64,000 nt of DNA from Butyricicoccus sp. (GTDB lineage Bacteria; Bacillota; Clostridia; Oscillospirales; Butyricicoccaceae), in assembly GCA_017886875.1 (NCBI GenBank), contig JAGHIZ010000103.1, positions 62,001-126,000 on the forward strand, given 5' to 3'. Made by a program: the position numbers and the translations under genes. Numbering within the stretch: the stretch's first letter is position 1; each line of letters starts with the position of its first letter. Shown here piece by piece: positions 1-9,177 of this stretch. The notes under the pieces were generated by a model. It was not told the origin of the DNA, did not search any database, and saw nothing but the letters and a program-made list of their open reading frames with translations.

Positions 1-608
1 TTATCATCTTCAACAATAGATGCAACATCTAAATAAACAGCGTCTTTTTCTTCTGCTAAAGCCTCTAATTTTTCATTTCTTTCACGAATAGTTTTATTAT
101 TTATACCATCTTCATTTTTATCTGAAACTTCTTTTGACACTGGAAGCATAGATTGTACATAAATAGTTGCTTTTGGCTGATATTCACGAACAGTATCAAT
201 AATTTCACTATACCCATCTAAAAAAGCCTGCTCATTTGGCCAACCAAGCTCATTTTCGCCAAACATCAAAAGAACTTCGTCATATTCTTTATCATTTTTA
301 AGTTCTTCAATAACAGGCACTTCACCATCTATCATAGTTTCGGTGAAAACCGTTCTAACATTAAGCCCTACACGATAAAAACAATCAGTTTCAGGCAAAA
401 CAGAGTATGTATCAAAACCATAAAGATAAGAATTTCCAAGCATAGCTGCATTAGATAAATCATTTTCTTTCTTTTCGGTTTCAGATGATATGGCACTATT
501 TGCACCACTTTGAGAACCAGTATTTATATTTTGCTGACAAGCAGTTAATAAAAAGCATAAAAAACCTGCACTAATACCAGATAAAATACGCTTGTAAAGA
601 ACTTTCAT
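1..608 (-). CDS. SGNH/GDSL-type hydrolase-like lipoprotein, 3' end outside window
   Basis: The gene reads leftward from an ATG at 608 and runs off the left edge after about 202 codons, so its C-terminus is missing. The N-terminus is a lipoprotein signal: a short basic start, a hydrophobic stretch and the lipobox LLTAC (Cys near residue 22), then a Ser/Asn/Gly-rich linker. The exported part has GNSYLYGF, where the nucleophile block of SGNH hydrolases (GDS-like) would lie, and FGENELGW, resembling their block III GxN. Later catalytic blocks are outside the window. By family it would be a surface-anchored esterase or acetylhydrolase; the substrate is unknown. The ribosome site is weak (GAAGTG region). 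It has its own promoter. Confidence 0.7.
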   Translation of the reverse strand, partial: MKVLYKRILSGISAGFLCFLLTACQQNINTGSQSGANSAISSETEKKENDLSNAAMLGNSYLYGFDTYSVLPETDCFYRVGLNVRTVFTETMIDGEVPVIEELKNDKEYDEVLLMFGENELGWPNEQAFLDGYSEIIDTVREYQPKATIYVQSMLPVSKEVSDKNEDGINNKTIRERNEKLEALAEEKDAVYLDVASIVEDD

Positions 609-686
609 TTTATACACTTCGCTTTCTGTTCAATGCCTTTACACTTGCTATATTTAGTAATAATTTAGCTCATATTGGCATAATTA

Positions 687-715
687 AGGATACTCCATTT
701 GTCGAATAGTGTCAA
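687..715 (-). promoter_or_regulatory. Sigma-A-type promoter for the SGNH lipoprotein
   Basis: Read on the minus strand, TTGACA (710-715) and TATCCT (687-692) are separated by 17 nt. This places the start of transcription about 70 nt upstream of the lipoprotein ATG. Confidence 0.7.
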
Positions 716-749
716 TATAGATATCCCTTGTGTAGTTGAAATGTAACCT

Positions 750-1640
750 TTACTTTATGCCCTCGCCATTAAATTCTGGTATAAAACTTTCTGTTGCTGC
801 CTCTCCTTCTTGCCGATATCCAGAAAGCCCAAGCATTTCAAAATATTCTACTCCTTCATTATATTCATAGTCTGTTATTTTTCGGTTAAGCTCTGGAAAG
901 TTTTGCATATCAAATGGTGTATATTGTCTCATAAGGCTTACAAGCACATTATCTCCCCAGTTTTCAGCAATTCTTCTAAGCACTTGTTTTGTATCTGATA
1001 ACATATTAGGTAACATTAAATGACGTATAACAGTACCTTTTTGTAAAATACCATCTTTATTAAAAATAGGTTTACCTGTTTGTTTTACCATTTCATCTAT
1101 GGCTTTTTCGCACACTTCCAAATAATCAACTGCATTTGAATACTTTTCGGCATAATAACCACTATAATATTTAAAATCTGGTAAATAAATATCTATTTTT
1201 TTATCAAATAATTTTATCGTTTCTGTTTTTTCATATCCGCCACAGTTTAATAATACTGGAATGTAAAGCCCTTTTTGTTTTGCAAGGTCAATAGCTTTAC
1301 ATACACTAGGAGTATAATGAACCGCTGTCACTAAATTGATATTATGTGCGTTTTTTTGCTGTAAATCTAAAAAAATTTCCGATAGTTTATTTTCATCTAC
1401 AAAAACCGATTTTGAATGTCTACAGCTAATACTTCTATTTTGACAATATACACAACCAAGTGTACAATGTGCAAAAAATACTGTCCCTGAGCCGTTTGTA
1501 CCTGAAATGCTAGGTTCTTCCCAGTGATGAAGTGAAGCTCTACCAATTTCCATTTTATCACTTGCACCACAAAAACCAATTTCACCATTTGCTCTATTAA
1601 CTTTACATTCTCTAGGGCAAAGCATACATTTACTATACAT
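750..1640 (-). CDS. Radical SAM protein, pyruvate-formate-lyase-activase-like (PflX/COG1313 type)
   Basis: A protein of about 296 residues. Cys59, Cys63 and Cys66 form the CxxxCxxC motif (CTLGCVYC) that binds the radical SAM [4Fe-4S] cluster. An additional N-terminal cysteine group (Cys5, Cys8, Cys12, Cys24) suggests a second metal site, as in the PflX-like subfamily. The central region has the glycine-rich and LPDFKYY segments typical of that group. It should cleave S-adenosylmethionine to make a radical; the target is unknown. The start is the ATG at 1640 because AAGGGGA lies at proper distance before it; an in-frame ATG further upstream has no such site. It lies downstream of cysK beyond a hairpin, so it may depend on read-through. 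Confidence 0.8.
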   Translation of the reverse strand: MYSKCMLCPRECKVNRANGEIGFCGASDKMEIGRASLHHWEEPSISGTNGSGTVFFAHCTLGCVYCQNRSISCRHSKSVFVDENKLSEIFLDLQQKNAHNINLVTAVHYTPSVCKAIDLAKQKGLYIPVLLNCGGYEKTETIKLFDKKIDIYLPDFKYYSGYYAEKYSNAVDYLEVCEKAIDEMVKQTGKPIFNKDGILQKGTVIRHLMLPNMLSDTKQVLRRIAENWGDNVLVSLMRQYTPFDMQNFPELNRKITDYEYNEGVEYFEMLGLSGYRQEGEAATESFIPEFNGEGIK

Positions 1641-1664
1641 TATATTCCCCTTTTCATATAAAAT

Positions 1665-1693
1665 AAGCACTGTAAAATTAAATTACAGTGCTT
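1665..1693 (-). terminator. Terminator hairpin after cysK
   Basis: An 11-bp perfect stem (AAGCACTGTAA with its complement) and a 7-nt loop lie just past the cysK stop. On the minus strand they are followed by ATTTTAT. The downstream radical SAM ribosome site follows closely, so it may act as an attenuator. Confidence 0.6.
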
Positions 1694-1701
1694 ATAAACT
1701 A

Positions 1702-2628
1702 TTAATCAAAAACTCCAGTTGATAAATAACGTTCACCAGTATCAGGTAAAACCACAACAATATTTTTATTTTTAAATTCTGGTCTTTTTGCAATTTGTAT
1801 TGCTGCTGAAACCGCTGCACCAGATGAAATACCAACAAGTAAACCTTCTGTTCTAACTATTTCTTTTGTAAACGCAAATGCATCTTCATTTGTAACAGTT
1901 AAAACTTCATCAGCTAATTTAACATTCATATTATCAGGTACAAAATTCGCACCAATGCCCTGAATTTTATGAGGTCCTGCTTTGCCTTCAGATAGAAGTG
2001 GTGAAGCTGCTGGTTCAACTGCTACAATATATAAATTAGGATTTTGCTCCTTGAGGTATTTACCTGCACCAGAGATTGTGCCGCCTGTACCAAAACCTGC
2101 AACTAATACATCAACTTTACCGTCCATATCATTCCAGATTTCAACACCTGTGGTATTATAATGTATTTCTGGATTTGCTGGGTTTGTAAACTGACCTGCA
2201 ATAAAACTGCCTTCAATTTGCTTTGAAAGCTCCTCAGCCTTATCAACTGCACCCTGCATACCCTTTGATGCCTCTGTTAAAACAAGCTCTGCACCATAAG
2301 CCTTTAATAAATTTCTGCGTTCAACGCTCATTGATTCAGGCATAGTAAGTATAAGCTTATAACCACGAGCAGCCGCAACAGATGCAAGACCTATACCAGT
2401 GTTACCCGAAGTAGGTTCAATAATAGTTGCACCCGCTTTTAAAATTCCACGCTTTTCAGCATCTAAAATCATTGCACAACCAATTCTATCCTTTGCACTG
2501 CCAGCAGGATTAAATAACTCTATTTTTGCTGTGATTTTTGCACCTTCACAGTGCTTTTCACACAGGCGATTTAGTTCAAGCATAGGTGTATTTCCGATTA
2601 AATCAATTAAACTTTTTGCAACGTGCAT
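1702..2628 (-). CDS. cysK: Cysteine synthase A (O-acetylserine sulfhydrylase)
   Basis: PLP enzyme converting O-acetylserine and sulfide to cysteine and acetate in the cytoplasm. The 308-residue length is normal. The N-terminus LIGNTPMLELNRL and the PLP-lysine segment NPAGSAKDRIG (Lys near residue 47) are diagnostic, as are the substrate loop PTSGNTGIG and the phosphate-binding GTGGTISG. The C-terminus ends soon after VVLPDTGERYLSTGVF, as in CysK. A clear AAAGGAG precedes the ATG. It has its own promoter carrying a palindrome between the -35 and -10 boxes, so transcription is probably controlled by a repressor, perhaps a sulfur regulator (inference). Confidence 0.95.
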   Translation of the reverse strand: MHVAKSLIDLIGNTPMLELNRLCEKHCEGAKITAKIELFNPAGSAKDRIGCAMILDAEKRGILKAGATIIEPTSGNTGIGLASVAAARGYKLILTMPESMSVERRNLLKAYGAELVLTEASKGMQGAVDKAEELSKQIEGSFIAGQFTNPANPEIHYNTTGVEIWNDMDGKVDVLVAGFGTGGTISGAGKYLKEQNPNLYIVAVEPAASPLLSEGKAGPHKIQGIGANFVPDNMNVKLADEVLTVTNEDAFAFTKEIVRTEGLLVGISSGAAVSAAIQIAKRPEFKNKNIVVVLPDTGERYLSTGVFD

Positions 2629-2673
2629 TTTTAATTCACTCCTTTTTAAATCTTGCTAGTTGCTACTTTTTAT

Positions 2674-2702
2674 ATTATACCTTAATAGTAGGTAAAAAGC
2701 AA
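2674..2702 (-). promoter_or_regulatory. cysK promoter with internal palindrome
   Basis: On the minus strand TTGCTT (2697-2702) and TATAAT (2674-2679) are 17 nt apart. The spacer carries an imperfect 15-nt palindrome, arms ACCT and AGGT (2679-2693), well placed for a repressor that blocks RNA polymerase. The regulator cannot be named from the sequence. Confidence 0.7.
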
Positions 2703-2793
2703 CTCCTATTTAAATAGTATGAATTATTCTTTTTGGTAATTGAGTGTAATAATCCATCTTACAAAGCAATACGAGCTTTTTATAAAAATTTGA

Positions 2794-2849
2794 TTGACAC
2801 TCTTTTAATACTACATAATATTTTTGACTAATACCATAAAATATGGTAT
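2794..2849 (+). promoter_or_regulatory. Promoter of the tyrosine recombinase, with inverted repeat at the start site
   Basis: TTGACA (2794-2799) and TAATAT (2816-2821) are 16 nt apart. A 7-bp inverted repeat (ATACCAT, 5-nt spacer, ATGGTAT; 2831-2849) covers the expected transcription start, an operator-like position. It could instead be a 5' UTR hairpin. Confidence 0.55.
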
Positions 2850-2874
2850 CTTAAAGTTTGAGGTGAATAAAAAT

Positions 2875-3981
2875 ATGCAAAAATATATTATTTCGGAATA
2901 TGCACATGATGCACCAGCTGTTATTCGTGAATTTTTAGTTTATATGGCAACAATCAAAGGTAAATCCCCTCATACTGCTTATGAATATTATCTTGATTTA
3001 AGAATGTTCTTTAGATATGTATTACATAATAGAAACCTTGTACCAACTGATATGCCTCTTGATGAAATTTCTATAAAAGAAATAGATATTGAGTTTATAA
3101 GAACAATAACAATTTCTGATGCATATGATTTTCTTGAATATATGGCACAAGAAAGACCACGTCAGCAAAACAGCCCTTCTACTGAATATGGTATTTGTTC
3201 TCGCTCTCGTGCAAGAAAAGTTGCATCACTTCGTGCATTTTTTAAGTATTTAACCCACAAAGCAAAACTTATAGATTATAACCCTATGGAAATACTTGAT
3301 TCTCCATCTCAGCCTAAACGTTTACCACAAGCTTTAAGCCTTGAAGATTCAATTTCTCTTTTAGAACATGTAGATGGCACATATGCAAGCAGAGATTATT
3401 GTATTCTAACACTGTTTTTAAATTGTGGTATGCGTGTATCTGAGCTTGCAAATATGAATTTACAGGATATTAGAGGAGATATACTCACTATAACAGGTAA
3501 AGGCAATAAAGAACGACCTATCTACTTAAATGATGCATGTAAACAAGCTATTGAGGCTTATTTACCAGATAGAGTTGTGCCACACCCTGCTGATAAAAAC
3601 GCATTTTTTACAAGTCGAAATCGTAACCGTTTAAGTATACCTACTATTAAATGGCTAGTTAAAAAACATTTAGGTGCAGCGGGACTTGACACAACCAAAT
3701 ATTCAACTCATAAATTAAGACATACAGCCGCTACACTTATGTATCAAAATGGTGTAGATATTAGAACTTTACAAACGGTTTTAGGACATACCAACCTTGA
3801 TACAACTAAAATATATACTCATGTAAATAATGATGATGTAAAGTTTGCCGCCATGAACAACCCACTTGCTAAAATAATGCCAAACAAAAAAATAAAGGCA
3901 CAAACTGAACAAGCTGAACCTGAACAAATGGAAATAACTGAACCTGCAAAGCCCGCCGTAATTCCTGATGATATGTTATAA
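2875..3981 (+). CDS. Tyrosine recombinase, XerC/XerD-like
   Basis: A 368-residue DNA strand-transfer enzyme. An N-terminal SAM-like core-binding domain (roughly residues 15-140) precedes the catalytic domain. Visible catalytic residues are Arg in GMRVSEL, Lys in TGKGNKERP, HxxR in HKLRHTAA, His in LGHTNLDTT and the nucleophile Tyr in KIYTHV. It exceeds the usual XerC/D length of ~300 because of an insert (ERPRQQNSPSTEYG region) and a Glu/Pro/Lys-rich tail of about 35 residues after the catalytic domain. GAGGTG precedes the ATG at 2875; an upstream TTG was rejected. No attachment sites or cargo genes are nearby, so a housekeeping chromosome-resolution role is likelier than a mobile-element integrase. 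Confidence 0.85.
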   Translation: MQKYIISEYAHDAPAVIREFLVYMATIKGKSPHTAYEYYLDLRMFFRYVLHNRNLVPTDMPLDEISIKEIDIEFIRTITISDAYDFLEYMAQERPRQQNSPSTEYGICSRSRARKVASLRAFFKYLTHKAKLIDYNPMEILDSPSQPKRLPQALSLEDSISLLEHVDGTYASRDYCILTLFLNCGMRVSELANMNLQDIRGDILTITGKGNKERPIYLNDACKQAIEAYLPDRVVPHPADKNAFFTSRNRNRLSIPTIKWLVKKHLGAAGLDTTKYSTHKLRHTAATLMYQNGVDIRTLQTVLGHTNLDTTKIYTHVNNDDVKFAAMNNPLAKIMPNKKIKAQTEQAEPEQMEITEPAKPAVIPDDML

Positions 3982-3985
3982 AAAT

Positions 3986-4017
3986 AAGACGTACCACATT
4001 TTTATGTGATACGTCTT
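3986..4017. terminator. Bidirectional terminator between the recombinase and tyrS
   Basis: A 14-bp stem with one mismatch (arms AAGACGTA.. and ..TACGTCTT) is flanked by T-rich sequence on both strands. It lies between two convergent genes and serves both. Confidence 0.8.
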
Positions 4018-4022
4018 TTTAT

Positions 4023-5252
4023 TTATGCTAAAGTTACTTTGTGATATGTCTTTTTACCCTTTTTAATAACAACGCCATTATTAAATGTGTCCTTGTTTAG
4101 CATTAGTTTAGGGTCAGTTACCTTTTCACCCTCAAAGGATACGCCGCCACCTTGAATTAGCTTTCTAGCCTCGCCATTGGAAGACGCTAGACCACACTTT
4201 ACCATTAGTGTAAGCATACCGATTTGACCATCTGTAAAATCTTCGGCTGTTAGCTCAGTGCTTGGCATATTTTCATCAGATGCACCGCCCTCAAATACTG
4301 CCTTTGCAGCTGCAAGAGCCTTTTCAGCTTCTTCTTTACCATGAACCATGGTTGTTATCTCATATGCTAAACGCTCCTTAACCTTGTTAAGCTCTGCACC
4401 CTCTAATTTTTCAAACTCTGCAATTTCTTCTAGTGGTACAAATGTTAAAAGTTTCATACAACGGATAACATCAGCATCACCAACATTACGCCAGTACTGG
4501 AAAAAGTCATATGGTGAGGTTTTTTGAGGGTCAAGCCATACAGCACCCTTTTCAGTCTTACCCATTTTCTTACCTTCTGATGTAGTAAGCAATGTAAATG
4601 TTAAACCGTAAGCATCATCTTTACCATCAACACGGCGGATAAGGTCAGCACCGTTTATAATATTAGACCATTGGTCGTCGCCGCCAAGCTCTAAATGACA
4701 ATCCATTGTTCTGTAAAGGTGTAAGAAGTCATAGGACTGTAAAAGCATATAGTTAAACTCAATAAAGCTTAATCCCTTGCCCTCTAAGCGAGATTTAAAA
4801 CATTCAGCAGTTAGCATACGGTTTACTGAGAAATGCACACCAACTTCACGTAAAAACTGCATATAGTTAAATTTTAAAATCCAGTCGGCGTTGTTCATCA
4901 TAACAGCCTTACCGTCTGAGAAATCAACTAAACGACGCATTTGTGTGCGGAAACACTCTGCATTATGTTCGATTTGCTCCATAGTAAGCATTTTACGCAT
5001 ATCTGTTTTGCCGGTAGGGTCACCAATCATAGTAGTACCGCCACCAATAAGAGCGATTGGTCTATGACCTGCTTTTTGTAATCTGCTCATTACAACAAGC
5101 TGTAAAAAGTGACCGATATGCAGACTGTCAGCGGTTGCATCAAAACCAATATAGAATGTAGTTTTATGATTATCTAATAAATCCTTAACTTTTTCCTCAT
5201 TTGTGCACTGAGCAATCAGTCCACGGGCTTTAAGTTCTTCAAATACTGTCAT
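4023..5252 (-). CDS. tyrS: Tyrosyl-tRNA synthetase
   Basis: Charges tRNA-Tyr with tyrosine. The 409 residues carry the class I signatures HIGH ([10 protein letters not shown], near residue 45) and KMGKT, the form of the KMSKS loop seen in many Firmicutes TyrS. The tyrosine pocket (GGDDQWSNI) is visible. The last ~65 residues form the S4-type RNA-binding domain. A promoter lies immediately upstream. Unlike many Firmicutes tyrS genes there is no room for a T-box leader: only about 95 nt separate it from recN, with no T-box sequence. Confidence 0.96.
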   Translation of the reverse strand: MTVFEELKARGLIAQCTNEEKVKDLLDNHKTTFYIGFDATADSLHIGHFLQLVVMSRLQKAGHRPIALIGGGTTMIGDPTGKTDMRKMLTMEQIEHNAECFRTQMRRLVDFSDGKAVMMNNADWILKFNYMQFLREVGVHFSVNRMLTAECFKSRLEGKGLSFIEFNYMLLQSYDFLHLYRTMDCHLELGGDDQWSNIINGADLIRRVDGKDDAYGLTFTLLTTSEGKKMGKTEKGAVWLDPQKTSPYDFFQYWRNVGDADVIRCMKLLTFVPLEEIAEFEKLEGAELNKVKERLAYEITTMVHGKEEAEKALAAAKAVFEGGASDENMPSTELTAEDFTDGQIGMLTLMVKCGLASSNGEARKLIQGGGVSFEGEKVTDPKLMLNKDTFNNGVVIKKGKKTYHKVTLA

Positions 5253-5297
5253 TTTGTTTTTAAACTCCTTTTTATCTTTGTATATTCCAGTATAAGC

Positions 5298-5326
5298 ATT
5301 TTACACTATGGAGCACGTTCTTTCAA
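5298..5326 (-). promoter_or_regulatory. tyrS promoter
   Basis: On the minus strand TTGAAA (5321-5326) and TAAAAT (5298-5303) are separated by 17 nt. Transcription would start about 40 nt before the tyrS ATG. Confidence 0.65.
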
Positions 5327-5349
5327 ATTTTCATGTATAATAACCATTT

Positions 5350-7026
5350 TTATATGTTTCCTGCTTTTTTAATAAGCTCAAGAGCATTATTTCTTGATGT
5401 GTCGGTTATAAAATCGCCTGAAATCATTCTTGCAATTTCTTCAACTCGTTTATTTTCATCAAGTTTGCAAACATCAGTGTAAGTCCTATCATCACGTACA
5501 CTTTTATAAATTAACATATGATGTTTACCCATTGCGGCAATTTGTGGCAGATGGGTTACACAAAGAGTTTGTTTTTTATCGCCTATTTGAGCGAGTTTAT
5601 GAGCGATTTTCTGAGCTGCACGACCAGAAACACCAGTGTCTATTTCATCAAAAATAAGCGTTCCAACAGGCTCATTAGTGGTTAGCACATTTTTCATAGC
5701 AAGCATAACTCTTGAAAGCTCACCACCAGATGCAACTTTTGAAAGCCCTCTAAGCGGTTCACCCGGATTTACAGAAATCTGAAATTCTACTGTATCAAAA
5801 CCCTTTATACCAAGTTTTGTACCTGTTTCCACACGTACTGCAAGCCTTACTTTATTCATATCGAGGTCTACAAGCTCAGAAACAATAGCTTTTTCAAGTT
5901 TTATTGCATATTCACGTCTAACGCTTGAAATTTTTCTTGCAAGTTCTCTTGCAAGTTCTCTAAGCTCTTTATACTCACTTAAAAGCTGAGAACGCTGTTC
6001 ATCTGCCGACTCCAATGTTTCAAGCTCATTTCTAGCCGACTCCGCATAAGCTAAAATATCGCTTATTTCAGCACCATATTTAAGTTTTAATCTATAAATT
6101 AAATCCAAACGTTCTTCAATAGCTGTTCTTTCCTCTTGAGAAAATTCGGTTCTTGAACGCATTTGAGCAATAGTATCTCTAAGGTCAATAGCTAAATATT
6201 TTACTTCTTCGGCTTTTTCGGTCATTTCACTAAGCTCAGTTGAAACATCTGCAAGACTTCCCAAAGCACCAGATGCACTTGATAAAAGCTCACAAGCACC
6301 CATAACTTCATCTCCGCCATCTAAAGCGGAATAAGCCTGTTCTAAAACATTTACAAGTCTTCCAACATTATCAAAAAATGCTTTACGCTCGGAAAGCTTT
6401 TCATCTTCGCCTTCCTTGAGCTGTGCCTCATCTATCTCCTGTAAATGAAATGTAAGCATATCAACTCTTTGTAATCTTTCTTGTTCGCTTTTATCTAAAG
6501 CGTTTATCTGTCTTTTGAGTGATAAAAGTTTATGATAACAAGGCTGATACTGCTGTAAAAGCTCATCAATATTTGCAAAGCTATCTAAAAAATCTATATG
6601 ACAGCTTTCGTCCATAAGCTTTTGACCGTCATGCTGACCATGTATATTGATAAGATATGGACTAATTTGTTTTAATGTGCTTACAGAAACAGGTTTCATA
6701 TTTACTCTGCATACGGATTTACCATCTGGTGAGATTTGACGCTGAATATGCAAAGTATCATTTTCATCGCTATCGAGCTGATTTTCACGCAGCCACTGTA
6801 CAAGTTCGGGTGCAAGTTCGGTAAAAACCGCACTTACAAAGCCTTTAGTAGCACCTGAACGAATAAGAGAGCGATTTGTACGCTGTCCCATAATTGCACC
6901 GATTGAGTCAATAATAATGGATTTACCTGCACCAGTTTCACCAGTTAGCACAGTAAGACCGTTTTCAAACTCAATATCAGCTCGCTCAATAACTGCAATA
7001 TTTTCAATATGAAGTAAACTGAGCAT
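5350..7026 (-). CDS. recN: DNA repair protein RecN
   Basis: SMC-like ATPase acting early at double-strand breaks. The 558 residues show an N-terminal Walker A (GETGAGKS, near residue 30), the family's NIHGQHDGQ segment near residue 130, and long coiled-coil arms (about 155-370). The ABC signature is LSKVASGGELSRV and the Walker B is TLIFDEIDTGVSG, with THLPQIAAMG after it. RecN is usually ~550 residues, so it is complete. It is the last gene of the nusB-to-recN run, 20 nt after argR; argR-recN adjacency is typical of Firmicutes. AGAAAGGAT precedes the start. Confidence 0.95.
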   Translation of the reverse strand: MLSLLHIENIAVIERADIEFENGLTVLTGETGAGKSIIIDSIGAIMGQRTNRSLIRSGATKGFVSAVFTELAPELVQWLRENQLDSDENDTLHIQRQISPDGKSVCRVNMKPVSVSTLKQISPYLINIHGQHDGQKLMDESCHIDFLDSFANIDELLQQYQPCYHKLLSLKRQINALDKSEQERLQRVDMLTFHLQEIDEAQLKEGEDEKLSERKAFFDNVGRLVNVLEQAYSALDGGDEVMGACELLSSASGALGSLADVSTELSEMTEKAEEVKYLAIDLRDTIAQMRSRTEFSQEERTAIEERLDLIYRLKLKYGAEISDILAYAESARNELETLESADEQRSQLLSEYKELRELARELARKISSVRREYAIKLEKAIVSELVDLDMNKVRLAVRVETGTKLGIKGFDTVEFQISVNPGEPLRGLSKVASGGELSRVMLAMKNVLTTNEPVGTLIFDEIDTGVSGRAAQKIAHKLAQIGDKKQTLCVTHLPQIAAMGKHHMLIYKSVRDDRTYTDVCKLDENKRVEEIARMISGDFITDTSRNNALELIKKAGNI

Positions 7027-7045
7027 TATTTATATCCTTTCTTTG

Positions 7046-7501
7046 TTATAACAAGGTTTTCTGAGCCTCAGAGCAAAATTCACTTGCAACTTTTTCGTCC
7101 TGCATAACAATAAATACAGTGTCATCACCGCCAAGCGAACCTATAACACGTCTATCACGCATAGAGTCAATAGCCATAGCTGCGGCTTGACCTAAACCGG
7201 GTAAAGTTTTAATAACAACCATGTTTTGTGCATAACTAATTTCAGTTACACACTCCTTGAATATATTTCTAAGACGGTTGGTGAAGCTGTTTTCAACTTC
7301 AGAAGTTGCAACCGCATAACGATATTTTCCTGTTGTAGATGACAGTATCTTAATCAGTCTAAGCTCTTTTATATCACGAGAAACAGTTGCTTGAGTTGTG
7401 GTATAACCTAAATCTCGTAAATGCTCTGAAAGCTCTTCCTGAGTTTCGATTTCAAACTGGTCTATTAAATCCAGTATTTTTGCCTGCCGTTGGAATTTCA
7501 T
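7046..7501 (-). CDS. argR: Arginine repressor ArgR/AhrC
   Basis: Arginine-sensing hexameric transcription factor of 151 residues. The N-terminal winged helix covers about residues 1-70, with TTQATVSRDIKELRLIK as the recognition helix region. The C-terminal domain binds arginine and makes the trimer; its typical GSLGGDDTVFIV lies near residue 125. The ATG overlaps the nadK stop by 4 nt (ATGA), so the two are probably translationally coupled. No arginine biosynthesis genes are in the window, so its targets lie elsewhere. Confidence 0.93.
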   Translation of the reverse strand: MKFQRQAKILDLIDQFEIETQEELSEHLRDLGYTTTQATVSRDIKELRLIKILSSTTGKYRYAVATSEVENSFTNRLRNIFKECVTEISYAQNMVVIKTLPGLGQAAAMAIDSMRDRRVIGSLGGDDTVFIVMQDEKVASEFCSEAQKTLL

Positions 7502-8367
7502 CTTTCGTTCCCTCCGTCAGATAGTTTTTTCCTAAGTATATGATAAAAGCTTTTGCCTTTAATTCTAATTAAGTTTGTTTCAAGTTTAGACTTACGCACA
7601 ATAACAACATCATTTGGTAAAACCTCAACCCCATGGTCACCATCAGTTGAAACACAAACTGAACTGCCATCAAGTCCAGAAGCAGTAACTGCAATTTCTC
7701 TTTCTTTAGAAAATACAAAAGATTTTGCAGATAAATCATGTGGACAGATAGGGGTTACTGCTAAATTTTCTGCTGATGGCTCAATTATTGGGCCACCCGC
7801 TGCAAGAGAATAAGCAGTTGAACCTGTTGGAGTTGATACTATTACACCATCACCACGAAATTTGGTAACAGGTACACTATCAGCACATATATCCATGCTG
7901 ATTATATGAAAAGGGTTTTGTTTTGTAACAGTGACATCATTTAAACCAGTTTTAGAATAAATGATTTTACCATCTCTTACAAGCTCAAGGTCTAACATCA
8001 TTCTATTATCAAGAGTATATTCACCATCAAATATTTTGCTCATAAGAGAAATTTCGCTTTTTTCAAGCTCACTCATAAAGCCAACATGACCTACATTTAC
8101 ACCAATAAGCGGAATATTATATATAGCAGCTTTTTTTGCAATTCGTAAAATAGTGCCATCGCCACCAAGAGCAACAATAAAATCTACCTTTTTTATAGCG
8201 TTATCATCATCAGTATAACTGATATTTTGACCATTAACACCTATTGTTTGAGCTTTAAGCGGCATTGTTATATTTGCACCGCAGCTTGTCAATACTTTGC
8301 AAGTTTCTTCAAGTGCTGTTGTTATGCCCTCTTTTCTAAGGTTTGGGCTAATAAATACATTTTTCAT
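7498..8367 (-). CDS. nadK: NAD kinase
   Basis: Phosphorylates NAD to NADP. Of 289 residues, the key ones are the GGDGT motif (VALGGDGTILR, near residue 70), the VNVGHVGFM loop, the NDV segment (GLNDVTVTK) and the glycine-rich GDGVIVSTPTGSTAYSLAAGGP that forms the NAD site. Its place between tlyA and argR is a conserved Clostridia/Bacilli arrangement. It starts 4 nt after the tlyA stop and its own stop overlaps argR. Confidence 0.95.
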   Translation of the reverse strand: MKNVFISPNLRKEGITTALEETCKVLTSCGANITMPLKAQTIGVNGQNISYTDDDNAIKKVDFIVALGGDGTILRIAKKAAIYNIPLIGVNVGHVGFMSELEKSEISLMSKIFDGEYTLDNRMMLDLELVRDGKIIYSKTGLNDVTVTKQNPFHIISMDICADSVPVTKFRGDGVIVSTPTGSTAYSLAAGGPIIEPSAENLAVTPICPHDLSAKSFVFSKEREIAVTASGLDGSSVCVSTDGDHGVEVLPNDVVIVRKSKLETNLIRIKGKSFYHILRKKLSDGGNER

Positions 8368-8371
8368 TTAT

Positions 8372-9175
8372 TTAGTCCTTTTTATCCAGCTCATCATGTG
8401 CTTGTTTTACAACATCTGCAAGATTGTATTCGCCCTCATCAAGAGTTTTGCCGAGATAACCAAGAAATTCAATATTTCCTTCTGGTCCTTTAATAGGTGA
8501 AAAAGTTATATCATGCACATTAAATCCTGCATCATGAGCGTTCTGAATAAAATTCTCTAAAACCTCTAAATGTATTTCTGGCTCACGAACAACGCCTTTT
8601 TTACCAACTTTACCCTTGCCCGCTTCAAATTGCGGTTTAATAAGGCAAGCAATACGCCCTTCATCGGTTAAAAGTTTATACACAACTGGCAAAACAAGCT
8701 TTAGAGATATAAAAGAAACATCAATAACTGCAAGCTCTGGAGTCCTATCTAACATATCTGGTGTTACATGACGAATGTTTGTTCTTTCCATACATTTAAC
8801 ACGCTCATCTTGTCTAAGGCTCCAAGCAAGCTGACCATAACCCACATCAATAGAGTAAACTTTAACTGCTCCACGCTGCAAAAGGCAATCGGTAAAACCG
8901 CCTGTTGACGCACCAATATCCATACAAGTAAGACCATCAGGATTAATATTAAAATAACCAAGTGCTTTTTCTATTTTTTTACCGCCACGAGAAACAAAAT
9001 TTTTACCATTTGAACGCACTTCAATTTGTGCATCTTCGGCTACTTGTTCACCCGCTTTATCAGCCTTTTGACCGTTGATATATACTAATCCTTCCATAAT
9101 AGTGGTTTTAGCACGTTCTCTTGACGGTACTAATCCTTTTTCAAATAATAAAACATCAAGTCTTTTTTTCGCCAT
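8372..9175 (-). CDS. TlyA-family rRNA 2'-O-methyltransferase
   Basis: 267 residues. An N-terminal S4 RNA-binding domain (RLDVLLFEKGLVPSRERAK) precedes an FtsJ/RrmJ-like Rossmann methyltransferase (DIGASTGGFTDCLLQRGA near residue 85, then AVIDVSFISLK). The family contains mycobacterial TlyA, which methylates ribosomal RNA cytidines, and the Firmicutes YqxC proteins annotated as haemolysin-like. RNA methylation is the likely role; the exact site is inference. It sits 2 nt after dxs and directly before nadK, the canonical order. Confidence 0.9.
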   Translation of the reverse strand: MAKKRLDVLLFEKGLVPSRERAKTTIMEGLVYINGQKADKAGEQVAEDAQIEVRSNGKNFVSRGGKKIEKALGYFNINPDGLTCMDIGASTGGFTDCLLQRGAVKVYSIDVGYGQLAWSLRQDERVKCMERTNIRHVTPDMLDRTPELAVIDVSFISLKLVLPVVYKLLTDEGRIACLIKPQFEAGKGKVGKKGVVREPEIHLEVLENFIQNAHDAGFNVHDITFSPIKGPEGNIEFLGYLGKTLDEGEYNLADVVKQAHDELDKKD

Positions 9176-9177
9176 AA

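Noticed and set aside
2875-3981. Integrase of a mobile element
   Set aside because: No attachment-site repeats, no excisionase, no phage or conjugation genes; the neighbours cysK and tyrS are ordinary chromosome genes.
5253-5349. T-box riboswitch before tyrS
   Set aside because: The gap to recN is under 100 nt, contains a plain promoter, and has no T-box sequence or terminator hairpin.
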